The notes under the pieces: generated by a model | Databases searched by the model: none | The model's input: the letters and a program-made list of their open reading frames with translations, nothing else | Told to the model about the DNA's origin: nothing | Shown: one piece after another, positions 1-13,234 of the stretch | Layout of the letters: each line of letters begins with the position of its first letter | How positions within the stretch are numbered: the stretch's first letter is position 1 | From: an uncultured Lachnospiraceae bacterium | Lineage (GTDB): Bacteria > Bacillota > Clostridia > Lachnospirales > Lachnospiraceae | NCBI GenBank assembly: GCA_947589155.1 | Contig: CANQBH010000020.1 | Coordinates: 1 to 39,112, forward strand | Direction: 5' to 3' | DNA length: 39,112 bases | Made by a program: the position numbers and the translations under genes

Positions 1-590
1 CTGATCCGGATCCCAAGCAGTTTTTGATAACCGTCTCTTTTCAGGCAGCCCATAAAAAAGTAAGTGAACAAAAAAGCTGCCAGATCTCCCACGAAGTGGT
101 TCCTGTTGCTTATGCCGTACCCAAGCAGCACCAGAAAAAGCGCCGCCGTCAAAAGATACAGCCCCCTCTTTTTCAGGCCGTAAACGGCGCGGTTCAGCAG
201 AGGATAGCAGAGCGACAGGAGCAGGTAGGGATAGATATACCACCATGCGCCTTTCATGAGGAAAAAATCTATAAAATATTCCGTATTATGATAGCCGAAA
301 AGGCTCCGCAGCGTGACGGCCTTGATGATATACAGCGTCAGAACCTGCGCCCCGAGGAGCAAAAATCGCCGGATGACAGGCCGCTCTTTTGTCTCAAGAA
401 AAAAATAGGCGCTCATCGCCATAAAGGCATAGTCCGCCGGAATGGCCCCACCAACAGATAACACTAACGCAAGGATCGCGTTAGTGTTATCCAAATAAAG
501 TACGCCGTTATATACCATCAGATGATACACGGGTATCGTGCACATCAGAAGGACTCTCATCATCTCGAGGTTCGTCTGTCTCCGCTCCAT
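1..590 (-). CDS. Membrane acyltransferase, acyltransferase-3 (OafA/WecH-like) family, partial
   Basis: The minus-strand frame is open from ATG 590 to the left edge, giving about 196 N-terminal residues; the C-terminus is outside the window. The protein starts MERRQTNLEMMRVLL and has several hydrophobic segments, plus GGAIPADYAFMAMSAYFF, which resembles the 'N(L/I)E..R....' start and 'SGYF' region of acyltransferase-3 proteins. These integral membrane enzymes transfer acetyl or other acyl groups to surface carbohydrates. A Shine-Dalgarno-like AAGGA lies about 10 bases before ATG 590, and the gene begins 13 bases after the gmd stop, so it is probably the last visible gene of the sugar operon and may decorate its product. 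The exact family and substrate are inferred. A perfect 14-bp inverted repeat lies inside the gene at 457-491. Confidence 0.75.
   Translation of the reverse strand, partial: MERRQTNLEMMRVLLMCTIPVYHLMVYNGVLYLDNTNAILALVLSVGGAIPADYAFMAMSAYFFLETKERPVIRRFLLLGAQVLTLYIIKAVTLRSLFGYHNTEYFIDFFLMKGAWWYIYPYLLLSLCYPLLNRAVYGLKKRGLYLLTAALFLVLLGYGISNRNHFVGDLAAFLFTYFFMGCLKRDGYQKLLGIRI
457..491. repeat. Perfect 14-bp inverted repeat inside the acyltransferase gene
   Basis: Arms GATAACACTAACGC (457-470) and GCGTTAGTGTTATC (478-491) are exact reverse complements separated by a 7-base loop. The repeat lies within the coding sequence, where it encodes roughly DNTNAILALVLS. No T-run follows it on either strand, so it is not a standard terminator. 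Confidence 0.9.
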
Positions 591-603
591 CGCAAGCCGT
601 TCC

Positions 604-1641
604 TTAATCCCTGAGCGCCGCTTCTTTCTTCGCCAGTTCAAGGTCGTGCTGCGCCATCAGGCGGCACAGTTCCTCATAACTGGTCTTCTGCGGATCCCAG
701 CCGAGTTTTGTCTTTGCCTTCGTCGGGTCTCCCCAGAGATTGACCACATCCGTCGGCCGGAACCACTGCGGGTTCACGCATACCACCATCTTGCCGGTCG
801 CCTTGTCGTACCCTTTTTCTTCCAAGCCCTCGCCGCGCCATTCGATCTCGATCCCGTCGTTTTGAAAAGCAAGCGTCGTAAACTCACGCACCGTATGCTG
901 CACGCCGGTGGCGATCACATAATCGTCCGGCTGTTCCTGCTGCAGGATCAGCCACATACACTCTACATAATCCTTGGCGTATCCCCAGTCCCGCAGCGAA
1001 TCCAGATTGCCCAATTCCAGATGATCCTGAAGGCCGCAGGCGATCCGTCCGGCCGCCAGCGTGATCTTTCGGGTCACAAAATTCTCCCCGCGACGCTCTG
1101 ATTCATGATTGAACAAAATACCGTTGCAGGCAAACATCCCGTACGCTTCACGGTATTCCCGCATCATCCAGAACCCGTACTGCTTTGCAACGGCGTACGG
1201 GCTGAACGGGTGGAACGGCGTGTCCTCATTCTGCGGGACTTCCTCCACTTTGCCGTATAATTCGGATGTGGACGCCTGATAAATGCGGCAGGTCTTGTCC
1301 AATCCGGCCGTATGCACCGCTTCCAGAATACGCAGAACGCCGAGCGCGTCCACGTCTCCGGTGTATTCCGCCGCGTCGAACGATACGCCGACATGGCTCT
1401 GCGCCGCCAGATTGTAGATCTCATCCGGCTTTACCTGCAGGACGATGCGTGTGATACTCGAAGAATCGGACAGATCTCCCTCGTGGATACAAAGCCGGTC
1501 CAGGATGTGATCGATCCTCTCCGTCGTCGGCACGGAAGCGCGCCGCACGATGCCGTGCACCTCGTAACCTTTCTCCAGCAGCAGTTCCGCCAGATAACTT
1601 CCGTCCTGCCCCGTGATACCTGTGATAAGCGCTTTTTTCAT
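604..1641 (-). CDS. gmd: GDP-mannose 4,6-dehydratase
   Basis: This enzyme converts GDP-D-mannose to GDP-4-keto-6-deoxy-D-mannose in the cytoplasm, the entry step to GDP-D-rhamnose and GDP-L-fucose. The 345-residue product matches the usual Gmd length. It is an extended short-chain dehydrogenase with the NAD(P)-binding motif GITGQDG (8-14), the STSELYG active-site segment (124-130), the catalytic pair Y149/K153 in [10 protein letters not shown], and the Gmd signature [16 protein letters not shown] (177-192). I chose ATG 1641 because AGGAGG lies 6 bases upstream; an in-frame ATG at 1659 would place that ribosome binding site inside the coding region. The upstream rmd stop (1652-1654) is only 10 bases away, so the two genes are surely cotranscribed. 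The neighbour suggests the final product is GDP-D-rhamnose rather than fucose. Confidence 0.95.
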   Translation of the reverse strand: MKKALITGITGQDGSYLAELLLEKGYEVHGIVRRASVPTTERIDHILDRLCIHEGDLSDSSSITRIVLQVKPDEIYNLAAQSHVGVSFDAAEYTGDVDALGVLRILEAVHTAGLDKTCRIYQASTSELYGKVEEVPQNEDTPFHPFSPYAVAKQYGFWMMREYREAYGMFACNGILFNHESERRGENFVTRKITLAAGRIACGLQDHLELGNLDSLRDWGYAKDYVECMWLILQQEQPDDYVIATGVQHTVREFTTLAFQNDGIEIEWRGEGLEEKGYDKATGKMVVCVNPQWFRPTDVVNLWGDPTKAKTKLGWDPQKTSYEELCRLMAQHDLELAKKEAALRD

Positions 1642-1651
1642 CTTTGTCCTC

Positions 1652-2617
1652 CTATTCATTTTCCATAGATACGATCATGTCTTTTAATGTTTTTTCCAGC
1701 GGGATCGTCGCCTCCCAGCCCAGTTCCCGGAAGATTTTTTCCGAGGAGCCGATGATGACATGGTTGTCGCCGGGACGAACCAGCGACGGATCCGTCTTTG
1801 TTTTGACCTCCACCCCAAGCAGGTTTGCGATCTCGTCGATCACCCCGCGCAGCGTCATGCCTTTTCCGCCGCAGATGTTATAGACCTCGCCCGGCGTCCC
1901 ATTCTGCAACAGGAGATCGTACGCGCGCACCACGTCGCGCACGTCTACAAAATCGCGGACGATCGAAACGTCTCCGGTCTCGATCTCGCCTTCCGTCCTG
2001 CCCGCGTCGCGGATCTCCATGATCCTTTTGATAAAACTCGGAACCACAAACCGCTGATCCTGATACGGCCCCATATGGTTAAACGAACGGGTCAGCAGGA
2101 TCTTCATGCCGTATCCCTCTACTAAAACCTTCGCCAGCATCTCCTGCGCGACCCTTGCCACGGCGTAAGGGCTCACCGGATATAATTTCCTGTCTTCGCG
2201 CAGCGGCATTTCGTCTTCGCTGACATTGCCGTATTCCTCGGAAGATCCTACCGAGAGGATGCGGCACTCCATAAGTCCGGCAGCCCTCACCGCCTCGGCC
2301 AGATTTAGGAAGATCTTGGTATTGTTATGAAAGCATTCCGCCGGATGCTCCCAACTGTACGCCACGCTGGAAAAAGAAGCCAAATGCAACACCAGATCCG
2401 GACGGAAGTCCGCGATCATCGCGCCGACCTTTTCCTCATCGAGCAGATTGACGGACATAAACTCGATCTGCAGTACGGGCGCATATGATTCCGGCGAAAA
2501 CTTCGGCGGATTGACGTCCACGCCAAGCACCTGATACGCCTCGCCCTTTGCTTTTAAGTGATCCAGATAATGACGGCTGACAAAACCGGAAAATCCGGTG
2601 ATCAGGAGTCTTTTCAT
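1652..2617 (-). CDS. rmd: GDP-6-deoxy-D-mannose reductase (Rmd-like SDR)
   Basis: A 321-residue NAD-dependent epimerase/dehydratase that probably reduces the Gmd product to GDP-D-rhamnose. Visible features are the glycine-rich start [11 protein letters not shown] (6-16), HLASFSSV (78-85), the GSSEEYG active-site segment (124-130) and [11 protein letters not shown], which resembles the Rmd 'FNHxGPGQ' motif. The usual YxxxK reads Y151-AVA-R155, so the catalytic lysine position holds arginine; the third glycine of GxxGxxG is serine. Alternatives are a related epimerase or a GDP-sugar reductase of different stereochemistry. The start overlaps the upstream GtrA-like stop by 4 bases (ATGA) and has GGAGG in front of it, indicating translational coupling. 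The gmd partner directly downstream supports the Rmd assignment. Confidence 0.8.
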   Translation of the reverse strand: MKRLLITGFSGFVSRHYLDHLKAKGEAYQVLGVDVNPPKFSPESYAPVLQIEFMSVNLLDEEKVGAMIADFRPDLVLHLASFSSVAYSWEHPAECFHNNTKIFLNLAEAVRAAGLMECRILSVGSSEEYGNVSEDEMPLREDRKLYPVSPYAVARVAQEMLAKVLVEGYGMKILLTRSFNHMGPYQDQRFVVPSFIKRIMEIRDAGRTEGEIETGDVSIVRDFVDVRDVVRAYDLLLQNGTPGEVYNICGGKGMTLRGVIDEIANLLGVEVKTKTDPSLVRPGDNHVIIGSSEKIFRELGWEATIPLEKTLKDMIVSMENE

Positions 2618-3096
2618 GCGCGCTCTCCTCCTTTTTCGCTTTCCTGCGGCTTCTTCTCCAAAAAGATCTTTCTTGTGACAAAATTATATACCATGACTAC
2701 GCCGGTCGCGACGATCTTGGATCCTGCCGTTGCCAGCGTATCGCCGACCCATGACTGCAGCCACGCCCAGTGCATATAGACGACGTCGATACAAAAAAGG
2801 ATGATAAGTTCGTTGATGACCAGCCCGAACGCGCTGAGTATCACGAAGATCACAAATTCCTTCTTTCGCCCCATGTCGTCCCTGCGTTCAAAGACAAACT
2901 TCATGGAAAGGAAATAATTGACGGTAACGGAGATCACAAAGCCAAAGAACGCGCCGATCATCGCCGCCCGCGACGTTCCCATCCCCGCCGCGCTGCGCAG
3001 GAGCGTAGATATCAGCATGGTGATGACGAAGTCGACAATGAAACTGATAATGCCGACGATCCCGAATTTTAAGATCTGATCCAATAATTTTTTCAT
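2614..3096 (-). CDS. GtrA-like four-helix membrane protein (possible lipid-linked sugar flippase)
   Basis: 160 residues with four predicted membrane helices (roughly 9-30, 44-66, 82-104 and 122-145), starting MKKLLDQILKFGIVGIISF, the typical opening of GtrA family proteins. GtrA proteins are thought to move undecaprenyl-phosphate-linked sugars across the cytoplasmic membrane. The GT2 glycosyltransferase immediately upstream is the usual partner: it would load a sugar on the polyprenyl phosphate and this protein would translocate it. The gene overlaps rmd by 4 bases and follows the GT2 gene by 13 bases. The start has only a weak AGGGG site. The role is inferred from family and neighbours. Confidence 0.85.
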   Translation of the reverse strand: MKKLLDQILKFGIVGIISFIVDFVITMLISTLLRSAAGMGTSRAAMIGAFFGFVISVTVNYFLSMKFVFERRDDMGRKKEFVIFVILSAFGLVINELIILFCIDVVYMHWAWLQSWVGDTLATAGSKIVATGVVMVYNFVTRKIFLEKKPQESEKGGERA

Positions 3097-3109
3097 GATA
3101 TACGAACCC

Positions 3110-3826
3110 CTATTTCCCGAATACGTCCATAATGCGCACGCCGATCAGGCGGAACAGCGTTTTGATATAACTGATGATGAATTTCAGCAGTTGGCGTTTA
3201 GACTCCCCATACATCCGCTTCTGGAAATTGATCGGCACTTCTCCGATCTTGAGGTGCTTGTCCGGTTTGTTTAATTTCAGCCGGAGCAGCACTTCCTCGA
3301 GCACATCGTAGTTTTCACAGGTCAGTCTGACTTTTTTAAGTTGCTTGGTATGATACATCCGATAGTCGGTGGAAAGGTCGTTCGCGTTGAGCCCCAAGCA
3401 GATACGGAACGCAAAATTCAGCATATGCGACATGATCTGCGAAGATTTGGCGTCGTTGGTAACGCCGCCCTTGACATAGCGCGAGCCGATGACAACGTCG
3501 CATTTCTGCTCCACGAACATCCGGTGGATCGCCGGTATATTCTCCGGCGGGTGGGAGCCGTCGCTGTCCATGATAAGGAATTTCTCTTTTTGCGCATATT
3601 TGATCGCCGTGCGGAACGCGCCGCCAAACCCCGGTTCTTCCTGATTGATATATCTTGCGCCGAACGTCTGGCAGACGTCCTTGGTATGATCCAGCGGCTT
3701 GGCTGTATCTATGACCAGAATCTCATATTCTTCTTTGCACTTCTCGACCTGCTTGATGATCCGCGGCAGAAGCACCCGCAGATTTTCTTCTTCTTTGTAG
3801 GCCAGTAAAACAACGCTGATTCCCAT
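3110..3826 (-). CDS. Glycosyltransferase family 2, polyprenyl-phosphate sugar transferase (DPM1-like)
   Basis: A 238-residue GT-A fold enzyme likely to transfer a sugar from a nucleotide donor to polyprenyl phosphate. It has the GT2 opening ISVVLLAYKEEENL (3-16), the metal-binding DSD at 87-89 in LIMDSDGSHPPE, and IGSRYVKGG further on, all as in dolichyl-phosphate mannosyltransferase-like enzymes. There are no long C-terminal membrane helices, only an amphipathic tail. I chose ATG 3826 because AAAGGAG sits 5 bases upstream; the in-frame TTG at 3844 lies before that site and is unlikely. It is the first gene of the polysaccharide operon, downstream of the promoter at 3860-3888. The donor sugar cannot be read from the sequence. 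Confidence 0.88.
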   Translation of the reverse strand: MGISVVLLAYKEEENLRVLLPRIIKQVEKCKEEYEILVIDTAKPLDHTKDVCQTFGARYINQEEPGFGGAFRTAIKYAQKEKFLIMDSDGSHPPENIPAIHRMFVEQKCDVVIGSRYVKGGVTNDAKSSQIMSHMLNFAFRICLGLNANDLSTDYRMYHTKQLKKVRLTCENYDVLEEVLLRLKLNKPDKHLKIGEVPINFQKRMYGESKRQLLKFIISYIKTLFRLIGVRIMDVFGK

Positions 3827-3859
3827 CTTATCTCCTTTCGGCAACCCGTAGATTTATAG

Positions 3860-3888
3860 ATTATATCATACTTTTCCATAGTTTTCCA
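3860..3888 (-). promoter_or_regulatory. SigA-type promoter of the polysaccharide operon
   Basis: On the minus strand TGGAAA (3883-3888), a 17-base spacer and a perfect TATAAT (3860-3865), preceded by TGA as an extended -10. It points to the GT2 gene start at 3826. Confidence 0.6.
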
Positions 3889-3991
3889 CATCTTTAGGAA
3901 AACTTCGCGCTTCCGCTTTGCTTCCCTCTTTCTTTTTCGGAAAAAATATTTTATGATAAAGAGAAAACAGGAAAGAAAGGGCAGAACGACC

Positions 3992-4495
3992 ATGGGAGAA
4001 AAACTTACCCGCTCCGACGTGGAAAAGATCGAAAAGGAGATCGAACACCGCAAACTTGTCGTCCGCAAAGAGGCGATCGCCGCCGTAAAAGAGGCGCGCG
4101 CGCAGGGCGATCTGAGCGAAAATTTTGAATACTACGCCGCAAAGCGTGAAAAGAACCAGAACGAAAGCCGAATCCATTATCTTGAACGGATGTTAAAATA
4201 CGCCACGATCATCGAAGATACGTCTTCCGAAGATGAAGTCGGGATCAATACGGTCGTGACGCTTTATATTCCGGAGGACGACTGCGAAGAACGCTACAAA
4301 CTCGTCACCTCGATCCGCAGCAGTTCGCTGCGCGATATGGTCAGCATCGAATCGCCTCTCGGCAAAGCGATCCTCGGCAAAAAAACGGGAGAGACCGCTA
4401 CCGTTGTTGTCGATCCCTCCTATTCCTACGACGTTGTCATCCGCAAGATCGAAAAAAACATCGGCGACGAGGATGACCCGATCCGCTCCTTCTGA
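3992..4495 (+). CDS. greA: Transcription elongation factor GreA family
   Basis: GreA proteins enter the RNA polymerase secondary channel and stimulate cleavage of backtracked RNA. The 167-residue product has an N-terminal coiled coil (about 1-80) with the acidic tip D40-LSE-N44, preceded by ARAQG, and a C-terminal FKBP-like domain containing SPLGKAILGKKTGE. It is slightly longer than the common 158 residues because of an acidic C-terminal tail. I prefer ATG 3992 because the family begins near there; an in-frame ATG at 3953 overlaps a likely -10 element (TATGAT, 3952-3957) and has no ribosome binding site. A purine-rich AAAGGG precedes 3992, at long spacing. The gene is divergent from the polysaccharide operon and convergent with the gene ending at 4505. 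One residue differs in the tip (NFEYYAA for the usual NAEY). Confidence 0.9.
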   Translation: MGEKLTRSDVEKIEKEIEHRKLVVRKEAIAAVKEARAQGDLSENFEYYAAKREKNQNESRIHYLERMLKYATIIEDTSSEDEVGINTVVTLYIPEDDCEERYKLVTSIRSSSLRDMVSIESPLGKAILGKKTGETATVVVDPSYSYDVVIRKIEKNIGDEDDPIRSF

Positions 4496-4504
4496 TTCCG
4501 CCGA

Positions 4505-6418
4505 TCACCGCCGGCCTTTCTCCGGAAGCAATTCCAATGCAAACAAAAACGGAAACGCATAGAGGATCGGCATGATATAGCGGCTGTTTCCGTTATCCGG
4601 CGATACCATACACACCGCCAGCGTCAGCAGCGGTATCAGCAGCAGTGAAAATTCCCGCCGCTTTTTCCATCGGATATTATACAGCGCGAAGAATAAAAGG
4701 ATCCACGGGATCAAACCGATCGAGGCAAAAACATTCAATATCGGTATCTTTTGCAGCAAAAGCACGATCTGATGGATCAGATATCTCTGCTCCTCGTATT
4801 GTTCATCCGGCAGGACGTAAAGCCGCGTGTACTGTTCTTCCTTGTCATGGCGGATCAGATAATCGTTCCACTGATAATATTCCAGATCGGAAACCTTGTT
4901 GATATCGTAATACTGATAGGTATTGTTCAGCAGGGATTCCGCATATACCTCCGGATGCTTGCGAAACATCTGAAACCATGCCTTAAAATACCGCTGCAGA
5001 TCGCGTTTCGTGGCATTCTGTTTGTACCGCTTTTTGACCGGATCGGACAGTTCCGGATGATAGAGTTTCGCCAGCTTATCGTATGGCAGTACCCGGCCGA
5101 TCGCCTCTTTTTCCTCCGCCGTCACTTCGTCCCCATACTCCAGCACATAACGCGCCGTCTGCTGGAACGGCACGGAAAGCGCCTCCTGAATACCGCCCGG
5201 CGCTACGCCGAGGGCGGGAAGGAGCAGGGAAAGATATACGGCCTTATACAGGAACGCCGGAAGCGCGATCGTGATCAGGATCCGCCCGATATAACGCCGA
5301 TAACGGAACAGATATACCACGCCGACGATCAGCAGGATATGTAAGGCAAATACTTTTGTCAGCATCATCAGCAGGCCCGTGGCAAAGAGCGCCGCGTCAA
5401 AACCGATCCTGCCAAGCGCCTCCCCGTCCGTCCGCGCGATATGGTACATCAGCAGGATATAAATCAGGCAGAACGCCGAGTAGATCGTATCTTTTACCAT
5501 GCAGATCCCGTACAGCGGAAAGATTGGAAAAAACATGAAAAGGATCTGCATTCCGCAGACACGGCGGCGCGTCACGCCCAGCCAACGCATATATTGCAGG
5601 CAGCCGGAAAATACCAGAGAAAGGAACGCCATGTGCAGCACGGAATACAGCGCGATCCCGATACGGATATCGCCAAAATATAATCCACATTCAAAAAACT
5701 GCGCAAACAGCATTGTCAAGAGCACCGGATGATGGTTAGTCAGGAAGATCCCCTCGCCCTGTACCGGCGACATCTTCTGGATATAACTCGGGATCTCAAA
5801 ATACTGCATCATCTGAATGACCGTATCCTCGTTACTGGTGCCCGGATAAAAATAAATGAGATACGGCAGCCACGCCGCAAACATCAGCGCCGCCATTCCC
5901 AAAAACCGGATCCATGAAAATTTCCGTCCCTCTTCTTCTTCCTGAACAAGGAAGCGCCGGACAACTTCACACAAGACGACAACGGTCACATAAGCGATCA
6001 GAAGATACGCGCTTCCCTTGATCCCCGTCCGCAGTTTCTGCAGATCCGTTCCGACCAGAAGATCCCAACTGCCGATCCGCTTATAAGACATGGCGATCAT
6101 CTGCCCTCCGGCAAACAAAAGGGCATAGAAAAAAGTCAGGACCCGTTCCTTTCCGCTTTGCCTAATCTGCAGCGCGGCATAGACCAAGATCCCCATCATC
6201 ACCGCCATCAGAAACGTCTGAAGGCGGTTCCCTGATACGGAACGGTAAAGGGTCCTGACAAACACCATGAATTCATTATCCATGTCGATGTTTGGACTGT
6301 TTAGTTTTGTTACTTCACGCGTCAGGGACAGACAAGCGCCCACCGACGCATAAACGCCCAGAAGCAGCGAGATCCAAACGTCCTTTTTTTTCAGTTGGAA
6401 CGTCCCGTTTATCTTCAT
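4505..6418 (-). CDS. Polytopic membrane protein, DUF6020-like, possible lipid-linked sugar transferase
   Basis: 637 residues with about 12 hydrophobic segments. Conserved-looking features are LPYLIYFYPGTSNEDTV, an outer loop with acidic residues, and FLTNHHPVLLTM, the pattern of DUF6020-like proteins and reminiscent of GT-C glycosyltransferases, whose catalytic aspartate sits in the first outer loop. A large extracytoplasmic loop lies around residues 410-540. No biochemical function can be assigned; a role in modifying surface glycans is an inference from the fold-like layout. Its ATG (6418) overlaps the atpC stop (6415-6417) by 4 bases, so it is translationally coupled to the last ATP synthase gene, an odd position. 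No convincing hairpin terminator was seen between its end and greA. Confidence 0.75.
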   Translation of the reverse strand: MKINGTFQLKKKDVWISLLLGVYASVGACLSLTREVTKLNSPNIDMDNEFMVFVRTLYRSVSGNRLQTFLMAVMMGILVYAALQIRQSGKERVLTFFYALLFAGGQMIAMSYKRIGSWDLLVGTDLQKLRTGIKGSAYLLIAYVTVVVLCEVVRRFLVQEEEEGRKFSWIRFLGMAALMFAAWLPYLIYFYPGTSNEDTVIQMMQYFEIPSYIQKMSPVQGEGIFLTNHHPVLLTMLFAQFFECGLYFGDIRIGIALYSVLHMAFLSLVFSGCLQYMRWLGVTRRRVCGMQILFMFFPIFPLYGICMVKDTIYSAFCLIYILLMYHIARTDGEALGRIGFDAALFATGLLMMLTKVFALHILLIVGVVYLFRYRRYIGRILITIALPAFLYKAVYLSLLLPALGVAPGGIQEALSVPFQQTARYVLEYGDEVTAEEKEAIGRVLPYDKLAKLYHPELSDPVKKRYKQNATKRDLQRYFKAWFQMFRKHPEVYAESLLNNTYQYYDINKVSDLEYYQWNDYLIRHDKEEQYTRLYVLPDEQYEEQRYLIHQIVLLLQKIPILNVFASIGLIPWILLFFALYNIRWKKRREFSLLLIPLLTLAVCMVSPDNGNSRYIMPILYAFPFLFALELLPEKGRR

Positions 6419-6816
6419 GCCAGAATATCCTGACGGACCAGCGATTTTTTCAGCGCGATCTCCGCCCGCGTAACGTCGAGATTTGCATCTTTACGGCTCA
6501 GCCGCTCTTTCGCGCGGTCCTCCGCCTTCCTTGCCCTTTCCAGATCGATCTCCTCCGGCCACTCCGCGATCTCCGCGAGAAGCGTCACCTTATCGCCAAG
6601 GATCTCGGCGAATCCGGCGTGCACCGCGGCTTTTTTCGTTCCTTCCGCTTCCGTGATCGTCACAATGCCGGGCGCGATGACCGTCGTTAAAGGAATGTGA
6701 TCCTTCAAAACGCCGATCTCCCCCTCGGTCGTGTTAAACTCGATCATGGAAGCCTCGCCCTGATAAAAAATGCGGTCCGGCGTAATGATCTTTACCTGAA
6801 ACATATTATCTGCCAT
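6415..6816 (-). CDS. atpC: F1 ATP synthase epsilon subunit
   Basis: 133 residues, normal for epsilon. It begins MADNMFQVKIITPDRIFYQGEA, has the beta-sandwich motif EGEIGVLKDHIPLTT (about 31-45), and ends with the helical hairpin containing the alternating charged stretch LERARKAEDRAKERL. Epsilon forms part of the central rotor stalk with gamma and can inhibit ATP hydrolysis through its C-terminal helices. GGAGG lies 5 bases before ATG 6816. It follows atpD by 11 bases and overlaps the DUF6020-like gene by 4 bases. Confidence 0.97.
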   Translation of the reverse strand: MADNMFQVKIITPDRIFYQGEASMIEFNTTEGEIGVLKDHIPLTTVIAPGIVTITEAEGTKKAAVHAGFAEILGDKVTLLAEIAEWPEEIDLERARKAEDRAKERLSRKDANLDVTRAEIALKKSLVRQDILA

Positions 6817-6827
6817 ATCCGCCTCCC

Positions 6828-8240
<1,413 letters not shown>

Positions 8241-8263
8241 TTATACAATCCCTATGTTATCCG

Positions 8264-9124
8264 TTATGATATCGCTTCCGCACCGGCAATGATCTCGGTA
8301 AGTTCCTGCGTGATGGAACCCTGCCGCGCGCGGTTGTACTTCAGCGACAGATCGGCGATCATATCTTCCGCATTGCTGGTCGCGGAATCCATGGCCTGCA
8401 TACGCGCGCCGTTCTCGCTGGCCACGGCCTCTACCAGCGCGCCGTAAACAAGGCTCGTCACATATTTCGGTACGATCTGCGCCAGCGCTTCTTCTTCGCC
8501 CGGCTCAAAATTCATCAGAAGATCCGGCCCGCTCTGCTCCGCTTCCTCCGGCTCCTGCCATTCTACGGGCAGAAGTTTCAGCAGCGTCGGCTGATGGCTC
8601 ACGGTGTTCTTAAAATGCGTGTAGGCAAGATAGATCTCTCCGATCTCGCCGGCCTCATAGGCTTCAAGCACTTGCCGGCAGATCTCCTGCGCGTCTTCAT
8701 AATCCGGCGCTTCCACAACCTCCGGATAACGCTGCGTTACTTCGTAGCCCTTGCGCAGCAGAACTTCCTCGCCCTTATGGCCGATGGAATAGATCTTTAC
8801 GTCTTCTTTGGGCAGATCGCTTTCCGTGATCAGTTTGACAACGTTGCTGTTGTATCCTCCGGCCAGACCCCGGTTAGATGTGATAACAATGACCGCTTTT
8901 TTCGTCGACCCGTTGTCCCTGAGATACGGATGGTCGATCTGACCGGTCTTTGCCAGCATGGAATTGACCGTCCGATACATGCCGTTAAAATACGGCGTGG
9001 TCTCCTCCGCTTTGTTCCTCGCCTTCTGGAGCTTTACGGTAGATACAAGTTTCATCGCTTTCGTGATCTGCTGCGTACTTGAAATACTTGTCTTTCTTCT
9101 TTTTATGTCCCTCATGGAGGCCAT
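8264..9124 (-). CDS. atpG: F1 ATP synthase gamma subunit
   Basis: 286 residues forming the central rotor shaft. The N-terminus MASMRDIKRRKTSISSTQQITKAM and the C-terminus NRARQGSITQELTEIIAGA are the two conserved helices of the coiled-coil shaft, and the middle contains ITSNRGLAGGYNSNV of the Rossmann-like domain. The start at 9124 is chosen by family resemblance (MASMR); the second ATG four codons in is possible. The gene follows atpA by 20 bases. Confidence 0.98.
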   Translation of the reverse strand: MASMRDIKRRKTSISSTQQITKAMKLVSTVKLQKARNKAEETTPYFNGMYRTVNSMLAKTGQIDHPYLRDNGSTKKAVIVITSNRGLAGGYNSNVVKLITESDLPKEDVKIYSIGHKGEEVLLRKGYEVTQRYPEVVEAPDYEDAQEICRQVLEAYEAGEIGEIYLAYTHFKNTVSHQPTLLKLLPVEWQEPEEAEQSGPDLLMNFEPGEEEALAQIVPKYVTSLVYGALVEAVASENGARMQAMDSATSNAEDMIADLSLKYNRARQGSITQELTEIIAGAEAIS

Positions 9125-9144
9125 GTCGTCTCACCGCCTTTGCT

Positions 9145-11200
<2,056 letters not shown>

Positions 11201-11213
<13 letters not shown>

Positions 11214-11716
11214 GTTCTGTCACCCATTTCTTTTAACGTTTCTTCTACCAGACCCTGCTGGATCTCCGCGTTCATATTGGCCGCTACCACCTTGCCCGCC
11301 ATCAGGGCGGCAACGGAGATCATTTCCTGCTTCACCTCGTCCGCTACGCGTTTCTTCTCAAGTTCCGCTTCTTCATTGGCTCTTGCGATGATACGCGCGG
11401 CTTCTTCCTTGGCTTCGCCGATGATCCTCGCCTCGTTTTTCAAGGCTTTCTGTCTGGCTTCGCCCAATATCGCTTCCGCTTCCTGATCCGCATTCTTTAA
11501 CTTTTCTTCGTATTCGGCTTTTAACTTGGCCGCTTCTTCTTTGTCTCCTGCCGCAGTGGCAATATCCTGTTGTATCTTATCGCGGCGGTCCTGCAAAAGT
11601 TTTCTTGCGGGATTAAACAGCAGATATGACATCAGCAGGAACAGGAAGAATACGGAAACCGCCAGCAGCGCCGAATCGAACAATAGTTGAAAGTCCAGGT
11701 TAAATAATCTTGACAT
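11201..11716 (-). CDS. atpF: ATP synthase b subunit
   Basis: 171 residues: a single N-terminal membrane helix (about 12-33, LLFDSALLAVSVFFLFLLMS) followed by a long charged helix rich in Ala, Glu, Lys and Arg that forms the dimeric peripheral stator. AAAGGAGG lies about a dozen bases before ATG 11716. Only one b gene is present, so the stator is probably a homodimer. The gene sits between atpE (48-base gap) and atpH (overlap). Confidence 0.97.
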
Positions 11717-11764
11717 AAGCTATTGTAGTTCCTCCTTTCCCGGGAAATTTCAAAACTACGCGCC

Positions 11765-12790
<1,026 letters not shown>

Positions 12791-12794
<4 letters not shown>

Positions 12795-13234
12795 AATTTC
12801 ACCTCCTCTTCTTCATGTTCATTCCATGATTTTTCCGGCATCTCGTCCTTAAAAATCATTTTATGCATAAAAGGCTGCGCATATGCACTGACCTTTAGCC
12901 CCAAAACCCCGATAAATGCGCTGATGAGACTGCCCAGACGGAAGTACATCATCACAAAAAAGACCGCTACGACGACCGCGTAACGCAGTACGGATTTGAA
13001 GGACAGCCGTTTTGTATTGCCGTCGCCGTAACCGTTGCGCACGGCTTCGTCGATCACTACCGCCAGATGAACCGCCATACCGATTGCGCAGGCGATCCCG
13101 ATCCAAAGCCCGCTGGTGTAGCGCACTTTATCTTCGACAAACCAAACGCCTGCAAACTGAACAATGAGACCGTAGGCAAGGATCCCGAGGATCAGCCCCG
13201 GCAGCGCCTCATTTAATCTCTTTAATGCCTTCAT
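12791..13234 (-). CDS. Small membrane protein at the AtpI position of the ATP synthase operon
   Basis: 147 residues with four predicted membrane helices (about 10-30, 40-62, 82-100, 104-122) and a charged C-terminal tail ending EEEEVKL. Its size, topology and place just before atpB match the AtpI-like proteins that help c-ring assembly or Mg2+ supply, but residue-level similarity to AtpI is weak by eye, so the name is positional. AGGAG lies 8 bases before ATG 13234. It overlaps the upstream AtpZ-like gene by 26 bases and atpB by 4. Confidence 0.7.

Noticed and set aside
3918-3957. TTGCTT ... TATGAT as a greA promoter
   Set aside because: The spacer is 28 bases, too long; the TATGAT alone may be a -10 without a good -35.
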